Shown here: in pieces, positions 1 to 11,673 of the stretch
How positions within the stretch are numbered: the first letter of the stretch is position 1
Layout: each line of letters opens with the position of its first letter
Source: Eubacteriales bacterium
GTDB taxonomy: Bacteria > Bacillota > Clostridia > Lachnospirales > Lachnospiraceae
Assembly (NCBI GenBank): GCA_030536575.1
Contig: JAUNPS010000028.1
Span: 1-64,000 of the forward strand
Length of the DNA: 64,000 nt
Direction: 5' to 3'
Notes under the pieces: generated by a model
The model's input: the letters and a program-made list of their open reading frames with translations, nothing else
Databases searched by the model: none
Told to the model about the DNA's origin: nothing
Program-made: the position numbers and the translations under genes

Positions 1-61
1 CTGATTTTTAATACATCTGTTCTAAAAGGTTGGGATATGAAAGGAGTTAGTATGTACAGGA

Positions 62-81
62 AAATCCAAACGTTTGGATTT
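62..81. repeat. 20-bp perfect palindrome
   Basis: AAATCCAAAC followed directly by its exact reverse complement GTTTGGATTT, with a central CG. It lies about 40 bp beyond the 3' end of the small minus-strand gene at 121-351. With no loop and no U-tract it is not a normal terminator; the CG-centred shape is like a LacI-family operator, but the gene it would control lies outside the window. Confidence 0.5.
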
Positions 82-120
82 CTTTACACATATTCCGGGG
101 ACCTCCGCAAGTGTTTCTCT

Positions 121-351
121 TTATGGATTCACATTTCTGGCAAATTCGATCAATTCCAGATCCTTCTCCGACACCTTCAGGTTCGTCTCCATCGTCCGCC
201 CATCCGCCGTCGTCACTTTCAGCTCCAGAACCGTCCCCTCCGTAATCACCCCCGGCTCCGACACCGCCTTCAAAAACCGTGGGAACTTGGGATGCCGCAT
301 TTTAAAAGCGCTCCACATCCCGGCTCCTTTCATCATATCTTTCGCATTCAT
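121..351 (-). CDS. small hypothetical protein, 76 aa
   Basis: I do not recognise the family. The protein is short and soluble, with a basic N-terminal third (residues 1-30) followed by a predicted beta-rich, acidic C-terminal half; there is no signal peptide, membrane segment or cysteine. The ATG has an AGGAG at 361-365, 9 nt upstream. It begins 15 nt after the stop of pepF on the same strand, so it is probably translated from the pepF transcript. Coding is supported by the ribosome-binding site and operon position only. Confidence 0.6.
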   Translation of the reverse strand: MNAKDMMKGAGMWSAFKMRHPKFPRFLKAVSEPGVITEGTVLELKVTTADGRTMETNLKVSEKDLELIEFARNVNP

Positions 352-366
352 CGCTTGGCGCTCCTC

Positions 367-2160
367 TCAGAGCAGGGCTTCCAGCTCTGCCAGATACTGT
401 TCAAAAATCTGTAAGGCCTCTTCCACCGGCTCTTTTTTCGTCATATCCACGCCGCAGATTTTCAGCAGATCAATGGGATCTTTCGAACTTCCGCCGCTTA
501 AAAAGGCTTTGTATTTTTCCACAATGCCCGGCTCGCCCGCCAGAATCTTGCCGCTGATGGCAATCGCCGCGGAAAATCCAGTCGCATACTGGTATACATA
601 AAATGGTGTGTAGAAATGCGGGATGCGCGCCCATTCGCAGCGGATCTCTTCGTCGCTGATGATATTTTCCCCATAATAAGCCTGGTTCAGCTTATAGTAC
701 AGACCGCTTAAAATTTCTCCGTTCAGCGCGCCGCCTTCGCCCACAATCTGATGGCTCTCTTTCTCAAACTCCGCAAACATGGTCTGGCGGAAAAGCGTGG
801 TACGGAACTGCTCCAGGAAATAATTGATCAGGTAGGCTTTTTCCTTCGCTTCTTTTGCCTGTCCGATCAGGTAATGGATCAGAAGGGCCTCGTTACAGGT
901 GGAAGCCACCTCGGCCACGAAAATCTTATAGCCCGCGTAAATATAATCCTGCGCTTTATCCGAATGCCAGGAATGCAGCGCATGGCCCATCTCGTGTGCA
1001 AGGGTAAACACGCTGTCCAGATTTTCCTGATAATTCAGCAGCACATAGGGGTGCACGCCGTAGGCGCCCCAGGAATAGGCCCCGGTACGTTTTCCTTCGT
1101 TTTCATAGATATCAATCCAGCGGTTGGCAAACCCTTCCTCCAGGAGGGCAATGTAGTCCTCTCCCAGCGGCGCCAGCCCCTTTTTCACGATTTCTTTCGC
1201 TTCCTCGAAAGGCACCTCCAGATCGTAATCTTCCACGATCGGGGTATAGACGTCATACATATGCAGCTCTTCCACGCCCAGGCATTTCTTGCGAAGCGCC
1301 ATGTAGCGATCCATGGCCGGGAAGTGGTCATGAACAGCCTGGATCAGGTTATCATAAACTTCTACCGGAATGGCGCTGGCGTTCAGCGCTGCTTCCAGGG
1401 CGCTGTTAAAGTTCCGCTCTTTCGCGAAAAATGCAGCCTGGCGCGCGTTTGCGTCGTAGGTGGCCCCCAGGGTATTGATAAAATGCGCATACTGGCTGTA
1501 CAGGGCCTGGAAGGCGTTCTTCCGCAGAGTACGGTCTTTTCCCTGAAGATACGCGCCATAGCGTCCATGGGTCAGCGGGACTTTTTCGCCTTTTTCGTTC
1601 TCCACGTCCGGGAAGGTCAGATCGGCGTTGTTAAACATTGCAAAAATGTTCGAGGCCGCCTGGCCCAGTTCGCCGACTTTCGCCAGAACCTCCTCTTCCT
1701 TTTCGGAAAGGGTATGTTCTTTTTCGCGGAGGATCCGGTCGATGAAGACGCGGTATTTTTCCAGCTCCGGGGCTTCTTTGTAAGCGTTTGCCAGGGTTTC
1801 TTCCGGAATTTTCAGGATTTCCGGTTCCAGCCAGGAGGTTTCCTGGCCGAAACGGTTCTGGAGGACGTCCATCTCTCCGGCCAGCTTCTGCTGTACAGGA
1901 TCGCCCATATTTTCATGAAGGCGCTGGTTCGCATATACGTAAACGCGCTCCAGGACTTCACCCATGGCGCTGTATGCTTCCAGAGCATTCCAGATGTTTT
2001 TCCCGTTCTTGTCAAGGGTTCCTTTATATGTGCCAAACTGGGTCAGCATCTCGCCCAGGCGGGCAGCGCCTGCCCGGCATGCGTCATTATCCGGGTACAA
2101 ATCTTCAACGGCCCAGGATTCTTCTTTCTTTACATCGGTTCTTTTTCTGATTTCTTTCAT
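367..2160 (-). CDS. pepF: Oligoendopeptidase F (M3 family metallopeptidase)
   Basis: Cytoplasmic zinc metallopeptidase that cleaves oligopeptides of intermediate length, supplying amino acids or clearing peptides. At 597 aa it has the usual PepF length, with an N-terminal helical region (about 1-200) and an M3 catalytic domain. The zinc site is the HEMGH motif in TLAHEMGHALHSW near residue 387, with the third-ligand glutamate in the following helix. The start has GGAG about 8 nt upstream. It lies 24 nt after the methyltransferase gene and just before a 76-aa gene, so the three look co-transcribed. No signal peptide is present. Confidence 0.95.
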   Translation of the reverse strand: MKEIRKRTDVKKEESWAVEDLYPDNDACRAGAARLGEMLTQFGTYKGTLDKNGKNIWNALEAYSAMGEVLERVYVYANQRLHENMGDPVQQKLAGEMDVLQNRFGQETSWLEPEILKIPEETLANAYKEAPELEKYRVFIDRILREKEHTLSEKEEEVLAKVGELGQAASNIFAMFNNADLTFPDVENEKGEKVPLTHGRYGAYLQGKDRTLRKNAFQALYSQYAHFINTLGATYDANARQAAFFAKERNFNSALEAALNASAIPVEVYDNLIQAVHDHFPAMDRYMALRKKCLGVEELHMYDVYTPIVEDYDLEVPFEEAKEIVKKGLAPLGEDYIALLEEGFANRWIDIYENEGKRTGAYSWGAYGVHPYVLLNYQENLDSVFTLAHEMGHALHSWHSDKAQDYIYAGYKIFVAEVASTCNEALLIHYLIGQAKEAKEKAYLINYFLEQFRTTLFRQTMFAEFEKESHQIVGEGGALNGEILSGLYYKLNQAYYGENIISDEEIRCEWARIPHFYTPFYVYQYATGFSAAIAISGKILAGEPGIVEKYKAFLSGGSSKDPIDLLKICGVDMTKKEPVEEALQIFEQYLAELEALL

Positions 2161-2184
2161 GAGAGTCTCCTTTTTCGTGCGGTC

Positions 2185-3684
2185 TTAGACCGCCTGATAT
2201 TCCAGCACAAACAGGGTGCTTCCATCCCGTTCATTAATCAAAGCTTCTTTTCGAAGCGTCAGATCCTTTCGCGCTTCCACGCACCATTTCAAAAGATCCG
2301 GTTCCGGCGTATAAAGCACCAGAATGCCCCTGGGCTTTAAAAGCTCTGGAAGGCGTTCCAGGAATTTTTCGTACAGATCCAGAATCTGGCCTTTGTCTTT
2401 GGTGCGGCCGATTCCGGGCATATTCGATACAATTTCATCAAAAAGGTAGGCATGCCGGAAATCCAGGGCGTCCCGGTTTATAAAATGGATCGGGATCCCG
2501 GCCAGCTCCGCATTCTCCCTTCCTTTCCGCACGGCTTCTTCGTAAATGTCCAGGCCGTACAGGGGATCGGCGGGCAGGGCTTTCGCACGCTCGACCAGCA
2601 TCGTCCCCACTCCGCAGAAAGGATCTAAAACCTGCGCATGGGGCTTCAGCCAGGGCTTCGCAAGCTCCATAAACAGCGCCGCATTCCAGGGCGCGATGGA
2701 GGCCGCCACCGTCTGGCTGCGGTACAGGAACCTCCGGTCTGCCAGAGCGGACAGCTTCAGAACTGGAATCCAGCCCCCCTTCTTACTTTCCAGAAGCCGA
2801 AGCTCCACCTCGTAATCTGTGGTGGTGTTCACCAATTCCCGCTTCGCCGCGGCTTCCAGTGCCGCCGCAAAATTTTTAATATAATCGGCATCCGCCGTCT
2901 TTCCCTTTTTCTGCTTGAGCTGAATCCGGAAGCGGAAGGGGAAATTTCCTTCATGAACACGTTTCAGGAACCGCACCATCGGCTGAGCCAGGGCGGCCGC
3001 TCCCTCTTTTTTCTCCTCCGGAATGTTCTTCACGCCGGGGATTGGGAACAGCATTTCCGACCAGGTACGGATTTCGCAGACTTTCTGCAGCCTGGATGTC
3101 AGAAGGCGCACGCCGCCTGCAAGCAGGGCCATCCGCTCGGCGGCCTCGTACTCTTCCACCAGGGCGGCCGTCACATCCCGCTGCTCCCGGTTCGTCAGGA
3201 GAATCACTTCCAGGCGCTCGTCAAAGCCCGTAAACCGGTGCTTTTTCTGCTTCTCCTGCTTCAGTAACAGGCGCTGCAGGGCTCCCGTCTCTTCTCTGTG
3301 GTGCTTCTCTTCGTTTTCCGGGACTTCCTGTTCGTCCAGATGCTGAAGACAGATTTTCAGCTCCGGCACCAGGTTCTGACAGTCATAGGCTTCCAGCGCT
3401 TTCAGATAGGCGCTTCGCACAAACAGCGTCTCCTCCTTCTGATAGGCTTCAAACAACGGCTCCGCCAGATCCTGACACTCCATCTCGCCCAGGATCAGCG
3501 CCGCATTTTTCCGGACTTTCGGGTCTGTGTGTTCCAGAAGATCCACGAATACGGAGTAATCGCCTTCCAGTTCGTAGGCAAGGCTGCGCTTTTTTTCTTC
3601 GTCCCGGATTTCCTGTTTCAGGTCGATGAGGTTCGCGCGGACGTCTTTGCCTTCTTTGATCTCTTTATATTTTGAATGCTCCAC
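2185..3684 (-). CDS. HEAT-repeat plus THUMP-type RNA methyltransferase
   Basis: Predicted S-adenosylmethionine-dependent methyltransferase, 499 aa. Residues about 30-110 look like HEAT repeats (for example DPKVRKNAALILGEME). The centre resembles the THUMP-associated region of RlmL/Trm11-type enzymes, and the C-terminal half is a Rossmann methyltransferase with motif I VLDPFCGVGTML and a motif IV-like SNMPGIGRTKD where amino-methyltransferases have NPPYG. The substrate is probably a structured RNA but cannot be named. The start is GTG with GGAGG 6 nt upstream (3691-3695). It precedes pepF by 24 nt. Confidence 0.8.
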   Translation of the reverse strand: MEHSKYKEIKEGKDVRANLIDLKQEIRDEEKKRSLAYELEGDYSVFVDLLEHTDPKVRKNAALILGEMECQDLAEPLFEAYQKEETLFVRSAYLKALEAYDCQNLVPELKICLQHLDEQEVPENEEKHHREETGALQRLLLKQEKQKKHRFTGFDERLEVILLTNREQRDVTAALVEEYEAAERMALLAGGVRLLTSRLQKVCEIRTWSEMLFPIPGVKNIPEEKKEGAAALAQPMVRFLKRVHEGNFPFRFRIQLKQKKGKTADADYIKNFAAALEAAAKRELVNTTTDYEVELRLLESKKGGWIPVLKLSALADRRFLYRSQTVAASIAPWNAALFMELAKPWLKPHAQVLDPFCGVGTMLVERAKALPADPLYGLDIYEEAVRKGRENAELAGIPIHFINRDALDFRHAYLFDEIVSNMPGIGRTKDKGQILDLYEKFLERLPELLKPRGILVLYTPEPDLLKWCVEARKDLTLRKEALINERDGSTLFVLEYQAV

Positions 3685-3711
3685 CGGTTTCCTCCATTTC
3701 TCTTTCTTTTC

Positions 3712-4500
3712 TTATAATGCGCCGTACTGGATCATAAAATTCGCCACATCCTGCTTAAACTGTTCCCAGGCATCTTCGTTCTGGACGAAATAGCGGGGAC
3801 AGTCTTTTCCGGTCACGTCGTGGTGGCGGATCACGCCGCCGTTTAAGGGATCCAGGTCGAATTTGTCGCATAAATACGCGGTCAGATGCACCAGGGACTG
3901 GTAGGTGCTGTCGTTAAATTTCCCGGTCTCGTCCGGATGGCAGTTCTCGATGGAAACCGTATCATGGTTCCGGCTGTTCGACGCATAGGCCATCTCGGAA
4001 GTGGGAACGCACTGGATGATCTCGCCTTCCAGGCCGACGATGAAATTACTGCTGATCTTCTCTGTGTTCAGATCCTTCAGGCTCTCAAAATAATCCCGGT
4101 TCTGCTGGGCGGTAGTGCCTGGATTCGCCAGATAGTGGATCACAATGGCGGTGATGGGATCTGTGGCAATGCCTGGCCGGGAATTGGGGTTTACCGTAAG
4201 GAGCTGCACGTCAATGTCCGGCATCGGCACCAGAATGCCGTCGTCGCTCCCTGAGGTTTCTTCCTCGGCCTGGGTACTGGCCGCCGCTTCCGTCTCCTGC
4301 GCAGGAAGAAAGGTTTCCTGCCCCTTCCGCTTTCCGTACTGGTAGGCCAGTACGATCGCTACAGCTCCAAATACCAGGATTCCGATGATCACCCACTGGA
4401 GAAAGACCTCCTGCTGGCGTCTCTTTTTCCGCTCCTGGGGCGTCAGTTTTTTCTTCGGTTTCTTGGGTTTCGTTTCTTTGTTCTTTTTCTCTTTTGTCAT
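3712..4500 (-). CDS. Membrane-anchored N-acetylmuramoyl-L-alanine amidase (Amidase_2)
   Basis: Peptidoglycan amidase predicted to cut the bond between MurNAc and the stem peptide outside the membrane. A very basic N-terminus (residues 1-30) is followed by one membrane segment (about 33-52), an acidic Ser/Thr-rich linker and an Amidase_2 domain from about 90. Zinc ligands are visible as His in AIVIHYL, His in GGVIRHHDVTGK and the region ending KDCPRYF. The domain is compact and has no added SH3 or LysM repeats. The ATG has AGGAG 9 nt upstream. The gene is separated from the methyltransferase by 27 nt. Confidence 0.88.
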   Translation of the reverse strand: MTKEKKNKETKPKKPKKKLTPQERKKRRQQEVFLQWVIIGILVFGAVAIVLAYQYGKRKGQETFLPAQETEAAASTQAEEETSGSDDGILVPMPDIDVQLLTVNPNSRPGIATDPITAIVIHYLANPGTTAQQNRDYFESLKDLNTEKISSNFIVGLEGEIIQCVPTSEMAYASNSRNHDTVSIENCHPDETGKFNDSTYQSLVHLTAYLCDKFDLDPLNGGVIRHHDVTGKDCPRYFVQNEDAWEQFKQDVANFMIQYGAL

Positions 4501-4594
4501 AATTTCCGACTCCTATCTCTTATGAGTATACAAAGAAAAAGGGAAAAAGAACAGTGGGGAATATCTTAACTTTTCTTAAGAAATAATCCCGGTC

Positions 4595-4632
4595 AAAAAA
4601 CCCGCCGCCGGAAATGCAGATCCGGTGACGGG
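4595..4632 (-). terminator. Rho-independent terminator of guaB
   Basis: CCCG and GCCGG pair with CCGG and CGGG across the loop (4601-4632). The minus-strand transcript then reads a run of six U (4595-4600). It starts 8 nt past the guaB stop codon. Confidence 0.85.
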
Positions 4633-4639
4633 CTGTCTG

Positions 4640-6136
<1,497 letters not shown>

Positions 6137-6158
6137 CTATCAAAAAACGGAAGTTCTG

Positions 6159-6662
6159 TCAACTCAATTTCACTTTTCTCGGCGCAATTCTTCTCATATC
6201 GTCCAGAATTGCCTGATTCGGCTCAAAAAGAACCATTTTCATTCCTTTTTCGTCTGATGTGACCATGGCGTAGATGTTGGCGTTTTCTTCTCCGGAAGAG
6301 TAGTCCTGGATTTTCAGGCTTTTGTTCTGTTTGTAATAATCCAGTTCATGGGATTTCCAGGGGGCGACCATCTCCACTTTTTCCATGTCGAAGCGGCCGA
6401 CGCGTTTTCTTTTTACTTTTGACATGATTTTATCAATGTCCAGCTCACCGTTCACGTACAGATACTCAAACTCCAGATCCAGGCTTGGCATCTTGAAATA
6501 GGCCAGGATGCCCAGGGCAATGGCTGCGATCAAGATCAGCGGATGAATAAAGAGTCCCGCGAATATGGTCAGGACGATGCCGACGATCAGCAGCACTTTC
6601 AGCATTGTGTCTTTTGGTGTCTTTTTCTTCTTCACCAGAAGTTCCACGTATAAATCACTCAT
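6159..6662 (-). CDS. DUF6106-type membrane protein
   Basis: A 167-aa protein that I associate with DUF6106, a family of unknown function common in Lachnospiraceae. A short N-terminal segment is followed by two closely spaced membrane helices (about 22-60) and a cytoplasmic domain with the motif LYVNGELDIDKIMSKVKRK. The C-terminal half is beta-rich, like a PH-type domain. AGGAGG lies just upstream of the ATG. No function can be inferred; it sits just upstream of guaB on the same strand, with 64 nt between. Confidence 0.75.
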   Translation of the reverse strand: MSDLYVELLVKKKKTPKDTMLKVLLIVGIVLTIFAGLFIHPLILIAAIALGILAYFKMPSLDLEFEYLYVNGELDIDKIMSKVKRKRVGRFDMEKVEMVAPWKSHELDYYKQNKSLKIQDYSSGEENANIYAMVTSDEKGMKMVLFEPNQAILDDMRRIAPRKVKLS

Positions 6663-6905
6663 GTCTTCCTCCTAATGTTCACCTGCTTGCAGGTTTTTCT
6701 GATTCTCATTATAGAACATTTTCGGATAATAGAAAAGTAAATTCTCTATAAAATCTATTTTTCTGTACGAAAAAGGACTCACAGCTCAAACAGGAGAAGG
6801 CGCGGCCCGCATAAGCCACACCTTTTCCTTTAAAAACGCTTATTATTCTGTTATCTGCTGCCGGTTTCGGTTCGGCAGATGCTATGCATAGGAAGAAATT
6901 AAAAA

Positions 6906-8702
6906 TCAGCAAATGACTGCGCTTTTACTCAATCCTTTTTGCCGTAAAAGCGTTTTGTAGGCTTTTCGTTTGGAAGCGGGAACCGTAATCTTGGCCTTTG
7001 CATAAATATTTTTAAAGGCGCTGCTGCCTACGGTCTTTGCCGTGAGTTTTGTGGTTTTTATGGTGATAGTTTTCAGCTTTTTGTCTCCATAAAAGGCTTT
7101 TGTCCCAATCGTCTCGACATTTTGGCCGATGCTTACGCTTTTCAGGGCGGTACAGCCCGCAAAGGCGTTGCTGCCGATGGAAATCACATTTTTGCCAATC
7201 GTCGCCTTTGTCGCTTTGCATTTATAAAATGCTTTCGCGCCGATGGAAGTTACTTTGAACTTGGTTCCGCCGTAGGAAACCGTTGACGGTACGGCAATGC
7301 TGGACAGGGAGGTTTTTCCCTTGGTAAGCTGGACGGTTTTGGCCGAAGCACTGGTAATCTTGTAGGTATAGCTGCCTGCCTGGAAGCTGCTCCCGTTTTT
7401 CAAAGAAATCGTAAATTTCTTTGTGACCGTTCCCTGATAATCGTCCATTCCAACAAGAATCACTTCCGCTGTTCCCACGGAAACATTGTTTCGGTAAGAT
7501 ACGGTATAATCGCTCCCCTCTTTCAGCGTTTGGCCATCATAGCTTACCGTGACGGAGGGTTTTCTGGCTTTTCCGTTGTAGGCCACATTGGTAGAACTCA
7601 GTTTCACTTTGCAGGCGGAAAGGTAAACGGCCGGGTCGAGCGGGGAAAAGGAAAAACCATTTTCCTGGGCGTATGCCGCGGTGGTGCTGTTCCGGTAGCC
7701 TTTGAAAACGGCCGTGGAGGGACAGCCTTTGAACGGGCTGTAGGCTTTATCATCATAGTCTGTATATTTTACCGTTCGCGCATACACGGTTACTTCTTTC
7801 AGATTTTCGTTGGATTCAAAAGCCCTGATACCGATTTCCTTAACGTTTTTCGGGATCAAAACGGATGTTATATTGGCTCCATAACACAACTTGGCAGGAA
7901 TCGTTTCCACAGTATTGCCGAAAACAATCTTCAGGGAGCTGCTGAATTTCCCGCAGTTATAAAAAACTTTTCCTCCATACGCTGTACTTATACTGCAATT
8001 AACGGCGTTATAATTGATCCTCTGTAAATATTTACAATTTTCAAACGCCCCAAATCCAATACTTTCTGTACACTCAGGTATTGTTACCGATTCCAATGCG
8101 ATACAGTTCTTAAATGCATAGGAATCTATTTCAATGAGACCTGTTCCCCAGGTTACTTCTTTTAGATCCAAACAGTTTTCAAAAGCGCAGTTTCCAATTT
8201 TCTGCACGCCATTTGGTATAACAACTGATGTCACATGGGCATAGTTTCCTTCAGAACTATAAAAGAGGCACGCCGGTATTTTCTGAACAGCCGATCCAAA
8301 AGTTACCGTCAGAGAACTGCTGAACTTTCCGGCATTCTCAAAAACAGGACCAACGCTGCTGCAACTGCCGCAATTTTTCGCATTAAAAGAAACATTTGTT
8401 AAATACTTACAGTTTTCAAATGCCCCATTACCAATATCCTCAATTCTTTCCGGAATCGACACGGTCTGGATATTCGAATCACGAAAAACATACGATCCCA
8501 GTTTCGTGACCGGATACCCTCCCAGCGTAGTAGGAATGCTGATATTTACCGCGCTGCCGTTATACCCCGTGATCGTCGCCTCGCCGCTGGAAACCGTATA
8601 CTCCCAAAGCCCGTCCGTTTGAGTGGCTGCGGATACGCTCAACACCAGATTCATCATCAGCACCAACGCGGCTAGGAAAACCCCCTTTTTTAAATACTTC
8701 AT
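6906..8702 (-). CDS. Secreted BspA-type leucine-rich-repeat surface protein
   Basis: 598 aa, with a signal peptide (MKYLKKGVFLAALVLMMNL, cleavage likely after VSAAT). LRR_5 (BspA-like) repeats built on AFENCKYL and similar units fill residues about 40-310. A bacterial immunoglobulin-like or YDG-type segment follows (CKVKLSSTNVAYNGKARKP, about 350-430), then more LRR_5 repeats (AFYKCKATKATIGKNV) to the end. There is no LPXTG anchor. Proteins of this kind bind host or microbial surfaces, but the ligand is unknown. AAGGAGG precedes the ATG. It is divergent from the XRE regulator at 9000, whose intergenic region has palindromes that could control both. Confidence 0.88.
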   Translation of the reverse strand: MKYLKKGVFLAALVLMMNLVLSVSAATQTDGLWEYTVSSGEATITGYNGSAVNISIPTTLGGYPVTKLGSYVFRDSNIQTVSIPERIEDIGNGAFENCKYLTNVSFNAKNCGSCSSVGPVFENAGKFSSSLTVTFGSAVQKIPACLFYSSEGNYAHVTSVVIPNGVQKIGNCAFENCLDLKEVTWGTGLIEIDSYAFKNCIALESVTIPECTESIGFGAFENCKYLQRINYNAVNCSISTAYGGKVFYNCGKFSSSLKIVFGNTVETIPAKLCYGANITSVLIPKNVKEIGIRAFESNENLKEVTVYARTVKYTDYDDKAYSPFKGCPSTAVFKGYRNSTTAAYAQENGFSFSPLDPAVYLSACKVKLSSTNVAYNGKARKPSVTVSYDGQTLKEGSDYTVSYRNNVSVGTAEVILVGMDDYQGTVTKKFTISLKNGSSFQAGSYTYKITSASAKTVQLTKGKTSLSSIAVPSTVSYGGTKFKVTSIGAKAFYKCKATKATIGKNVISIGSNAFAGCTALKSVSIGQNVETIGTKAFYGDKKLKTITIKTTKLTAKTVGSSAFKNIYAKAKITVPASKRKAYKTLLRQKGLSKSAVIC

Positions 8703-8826
8703 AAAATCTTTCCTCCTTCTTTTTTATAGGAAATGCCAAGCTTCCTCTGCAATGCAAAGCACGTTCTTCTGCAGACCGCTCCAGAGAATCAGCATATCGC
8801 TTTCCACCGTCGAATCTACCGAAATT

Positions 8827-8845
8827 ATACCGCTCACAGCGGTAT
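8827..8845. promoter_or_regulatory. Inverted repeat ATACCGCT-N3-AGCGGTAT, candidate operator
   Basis: Perfect 8-bp arms around CAC. A further TACCGCT half-site lies at 8881-8887, next to the -10 element of the XRE gene. It lies between the divergent LRR gene (start 8702) and the XRE gene (start 9000), where a regulator of either or both would bind. The binding protein is inferred, not shown. Confidence 0.5.
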
Positions 8846-8897
8846 GTGTCAATTTAAATCGGTAGTTCTATCGTGATTATTACCGCTTATATTTGTA

Positions 8898-8903
8898 TAT
8901 AAT
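8898..8903 (+). promoter_or_regulatory. -10 element TATAAT of the XRE gene
   Basis: TATAAT about 97 bp before the XRE start codon. No good -35 is visible at the expected distance. The rest of 8703-8999 holds the palindrome described above and no coding sequence. Confidence 0.45.
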
Positions 8904-8999
8904 AGGGTTTACGAGCCGGCAGCGGAATAGAATTTCTCCATAACCTTGCATGGCTCATCAGCAGGAGCCGCACGCATAAGACAACATAAGGGGAATGAA

Positions 9000-9311
9000 A
9001 TGGATGAAAAATTCATCAGAGACAGGATCTCTGCTCTGCGAACCAAAAAAGGGATTTCCGAATACAAAATGAGTTTAGATCTCGGCCACAGCAAAAGTTA
9101 TATCCAAAGCATTTCTTCCGGGAAATCCTTGCCTTCCCTCTCCGAATTTTTATACATCTGTGAGTATTTGGGGGTGACGCCAAAGGATTTCTTTGATCCC
9201 GCTATACCGGAACCATCCCTGGTAAACGAGCTGAACGAACAGGTAAAAACGATGGATGAGGAGGATTTATTGGCCCTGATCCATATCGCCAGGCGAATCA
9301 ACGCGAAATAA
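9000..9311 (+). CDS. Small XRE-family helix-turn-helix regulator
   Basis: 103-aa predicted DNA-binding protein. A Cro/CI-type HTH occupies residues about 6-62, with the recognition helix around HSKSYIQSISSGKSLPSLSE; a short acidic helical tail follows (MDEEDLLALIHIARRI). The ATG at 9000 is chosen because AAGGGGA precedes it and the HTH starts at once; an in-frame upstream extension to 8946 lacks a ribosome-binding site. It is divergent from the LRR surface-protein gene and may control itself, that gene, or both. A long inverted repeat follows the stop. Confidence 0.85.
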   Translation: MDEKFIRDRISALRTKKGISEYKMSLDLGHSKSYIQSISSGKSLPSLSEFLYICEYLGVTPKDFFDPAIPEPSLVNELNEQVKTMDEEDLLALIHIARRINAK

Positions 9312-9320
9312 TTGCCGCAC

Positions 9321-9388
9321 AAAAAAGAGAGAATCCACAGGACTTAAGCTTTTTAAAAAGCCTGAGTTTCAAAGGATTCTCTCTTTTT
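9321..9388. terminator. Long inverted repeat, likely bidirectional terminator
   Basis: AAAAAGAGAGAATCC (9322-9336) pairs perfectly with GGATTCTCTCTTTTT (9374-9388). The 37-nt loop contains a smaller AAGCTTTTTAAAAAGC hairpin. It lies between the convergent XRE gene and groEL and ends in a T-run on both strands. Confidence 0.7.
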
Positions 9389-9395
9389 AAAGCAG

Positions 9396-9427
9396 GGGGC
9401 TAAATCGCTAGCCCCTCTGCTGTTTTT
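9396..9427. terminator. Hairpin downstream of groEL
   Basis: GGGGCTA (9396-9402) pairs with TAGCCCC (9409-9415) across a 6-nt loop. On the plus strand TTTTT follows after a few bases. It is a second termination signal in the XRE-groEL convergent gap. Confidence 0.5.
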
Positions 9428-9440
9428 CTCCGAAAGCGGA

Positions 9441-11090
<1,650 letters not shown>

Positions 11091-11119
11091 TTATTCTATA
11101 TTTTTTTAAACTTGATACC

Positions 11120-11404
11120 TTATTCTACAACGGCGAGGATATCGCTCTGTTTTACGATGATGTATTCTTCTTCGCCAAGTTTTACTTCATTTCCTGCGTA
11201 TTTGGAGTAGATCACTTTGTCTCCGACTTTTACCTGCATGGTTACTTCTTTGCCGTCAACCATTCCGCCCGGGCCTACTGCGATAACTTCGGCTTCCTGG
11301 GGCTTCTCCTGGGTTTTGCTGGTCAGGATGATGCCGGATTTCGTGGTTTCTTCTGCTTCAAACTGTTTTAATACAACTCTGTCACCTAATGGGATTAATT
11401 TCAT
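11120..11404 (-). CDS. groS: Co-chaperonin GroES
   Basis: 94-aa lid of the chaperonin. The N-terminal KLIPLGDRVVLKQFE, the mobile loop EETTKSGIILTSKTQEK (about 17-33) that docks on GroEL, and the roof hairpin around GPGGMVDGKEV are intact. AAGGAGG lies upstream of the ATG. It is the first gene of groES-groEL; a perfect CIRCE element lies 39 nt upstream, so HrcA-type heat-shock repression is expected. No hrcA gene lies in the window. Confidence 0.99.
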   Translation of the reverse strand: MKLIPLGDRVVLKQFEAEETTKSGIILTSKTQEKPQEAEVIAVGPGGMVDGKEVTMQVKVGDKVIYSKYAGNEVKLGEEEYIIVKQSDILAVVE

Positions 11405-11442
11405 AGTGGGTTCCTCCTTACAAAAGTCTGATTTTGATTTTT

Positions 11443-11469
11443 ATTAGCACTCACTTTCGTTGAGTGCTA
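11443..11469. promoter_or_regulatory. CIRCE operator of groESL
   Basis: TTAGCACTC (11443-11451), 9 nt, GAGTGCTAA (11461-11469): an exact match to the CIRCE consensus bound by HrcA. It lies just downstream of the groESL -10 element. Confidence 0.97.
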
Positions 11470-11480
11470 ACTACTGTCCT

Positions 11481-11509
11481 TATATTAGTGAAATTGGGAA
11501 AAATGTGCA
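11481..11509 (-). promoter_or_regulatory. Sigma-A type promoter of groESL
   Basis: On the minus strand TTGCAC (11504-11509), 17 nt, TAATAT (11481-11486). The start site would fall in or just before the CIRCE element. Confidence 0.75.
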
Positions 11510-11627
11510 AACGCATGATTTTCCGTAAATTTCCGTTTATTTGGATTATTTCTTTTATTTTCTTTTGTATACTCTCGTTTTCTCACTTTTTGTATTTTTA
11601 TATTTTTTTTAGATTTTCGAAAAAGAA

Positions 11628-11658
11628 AAAGACGCGGCTTTTTTTCTGCTGCGTCTTT
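11628..11658 (-). terminator. Terminator downstream of codY
   Basis: AAAGACGC and GCGTCTTT arms flank an A-rich loop. The minus-strand transcript then reads a U-rich tract. It lies 16 nt past the codY stop. Confidence 0.75.
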
Positions 11659-11673
11659 CGTACATTTCTGTGG

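Noticed and set aside
37..414. Plus-strand open frame with an AAGGAG upstream
   Set aside because: Composition (Arg/His/Pro-rich) is that of the opposite strand of the real minus-strand gene at 121-351 and pepF.
751..2340. Long plus-strand open frame across pepF (529 aa)
   Set aside because: Antisense shadow of pepF; no family features and no ribosome-binding site.
6709..6912. 67-aa minus-strand frame in the gap between the DUF6106 gene and the LRR gene
   Set aside because: No ribosome-binding site, no family, overlaps the LRR stop region; treated as non-coding.
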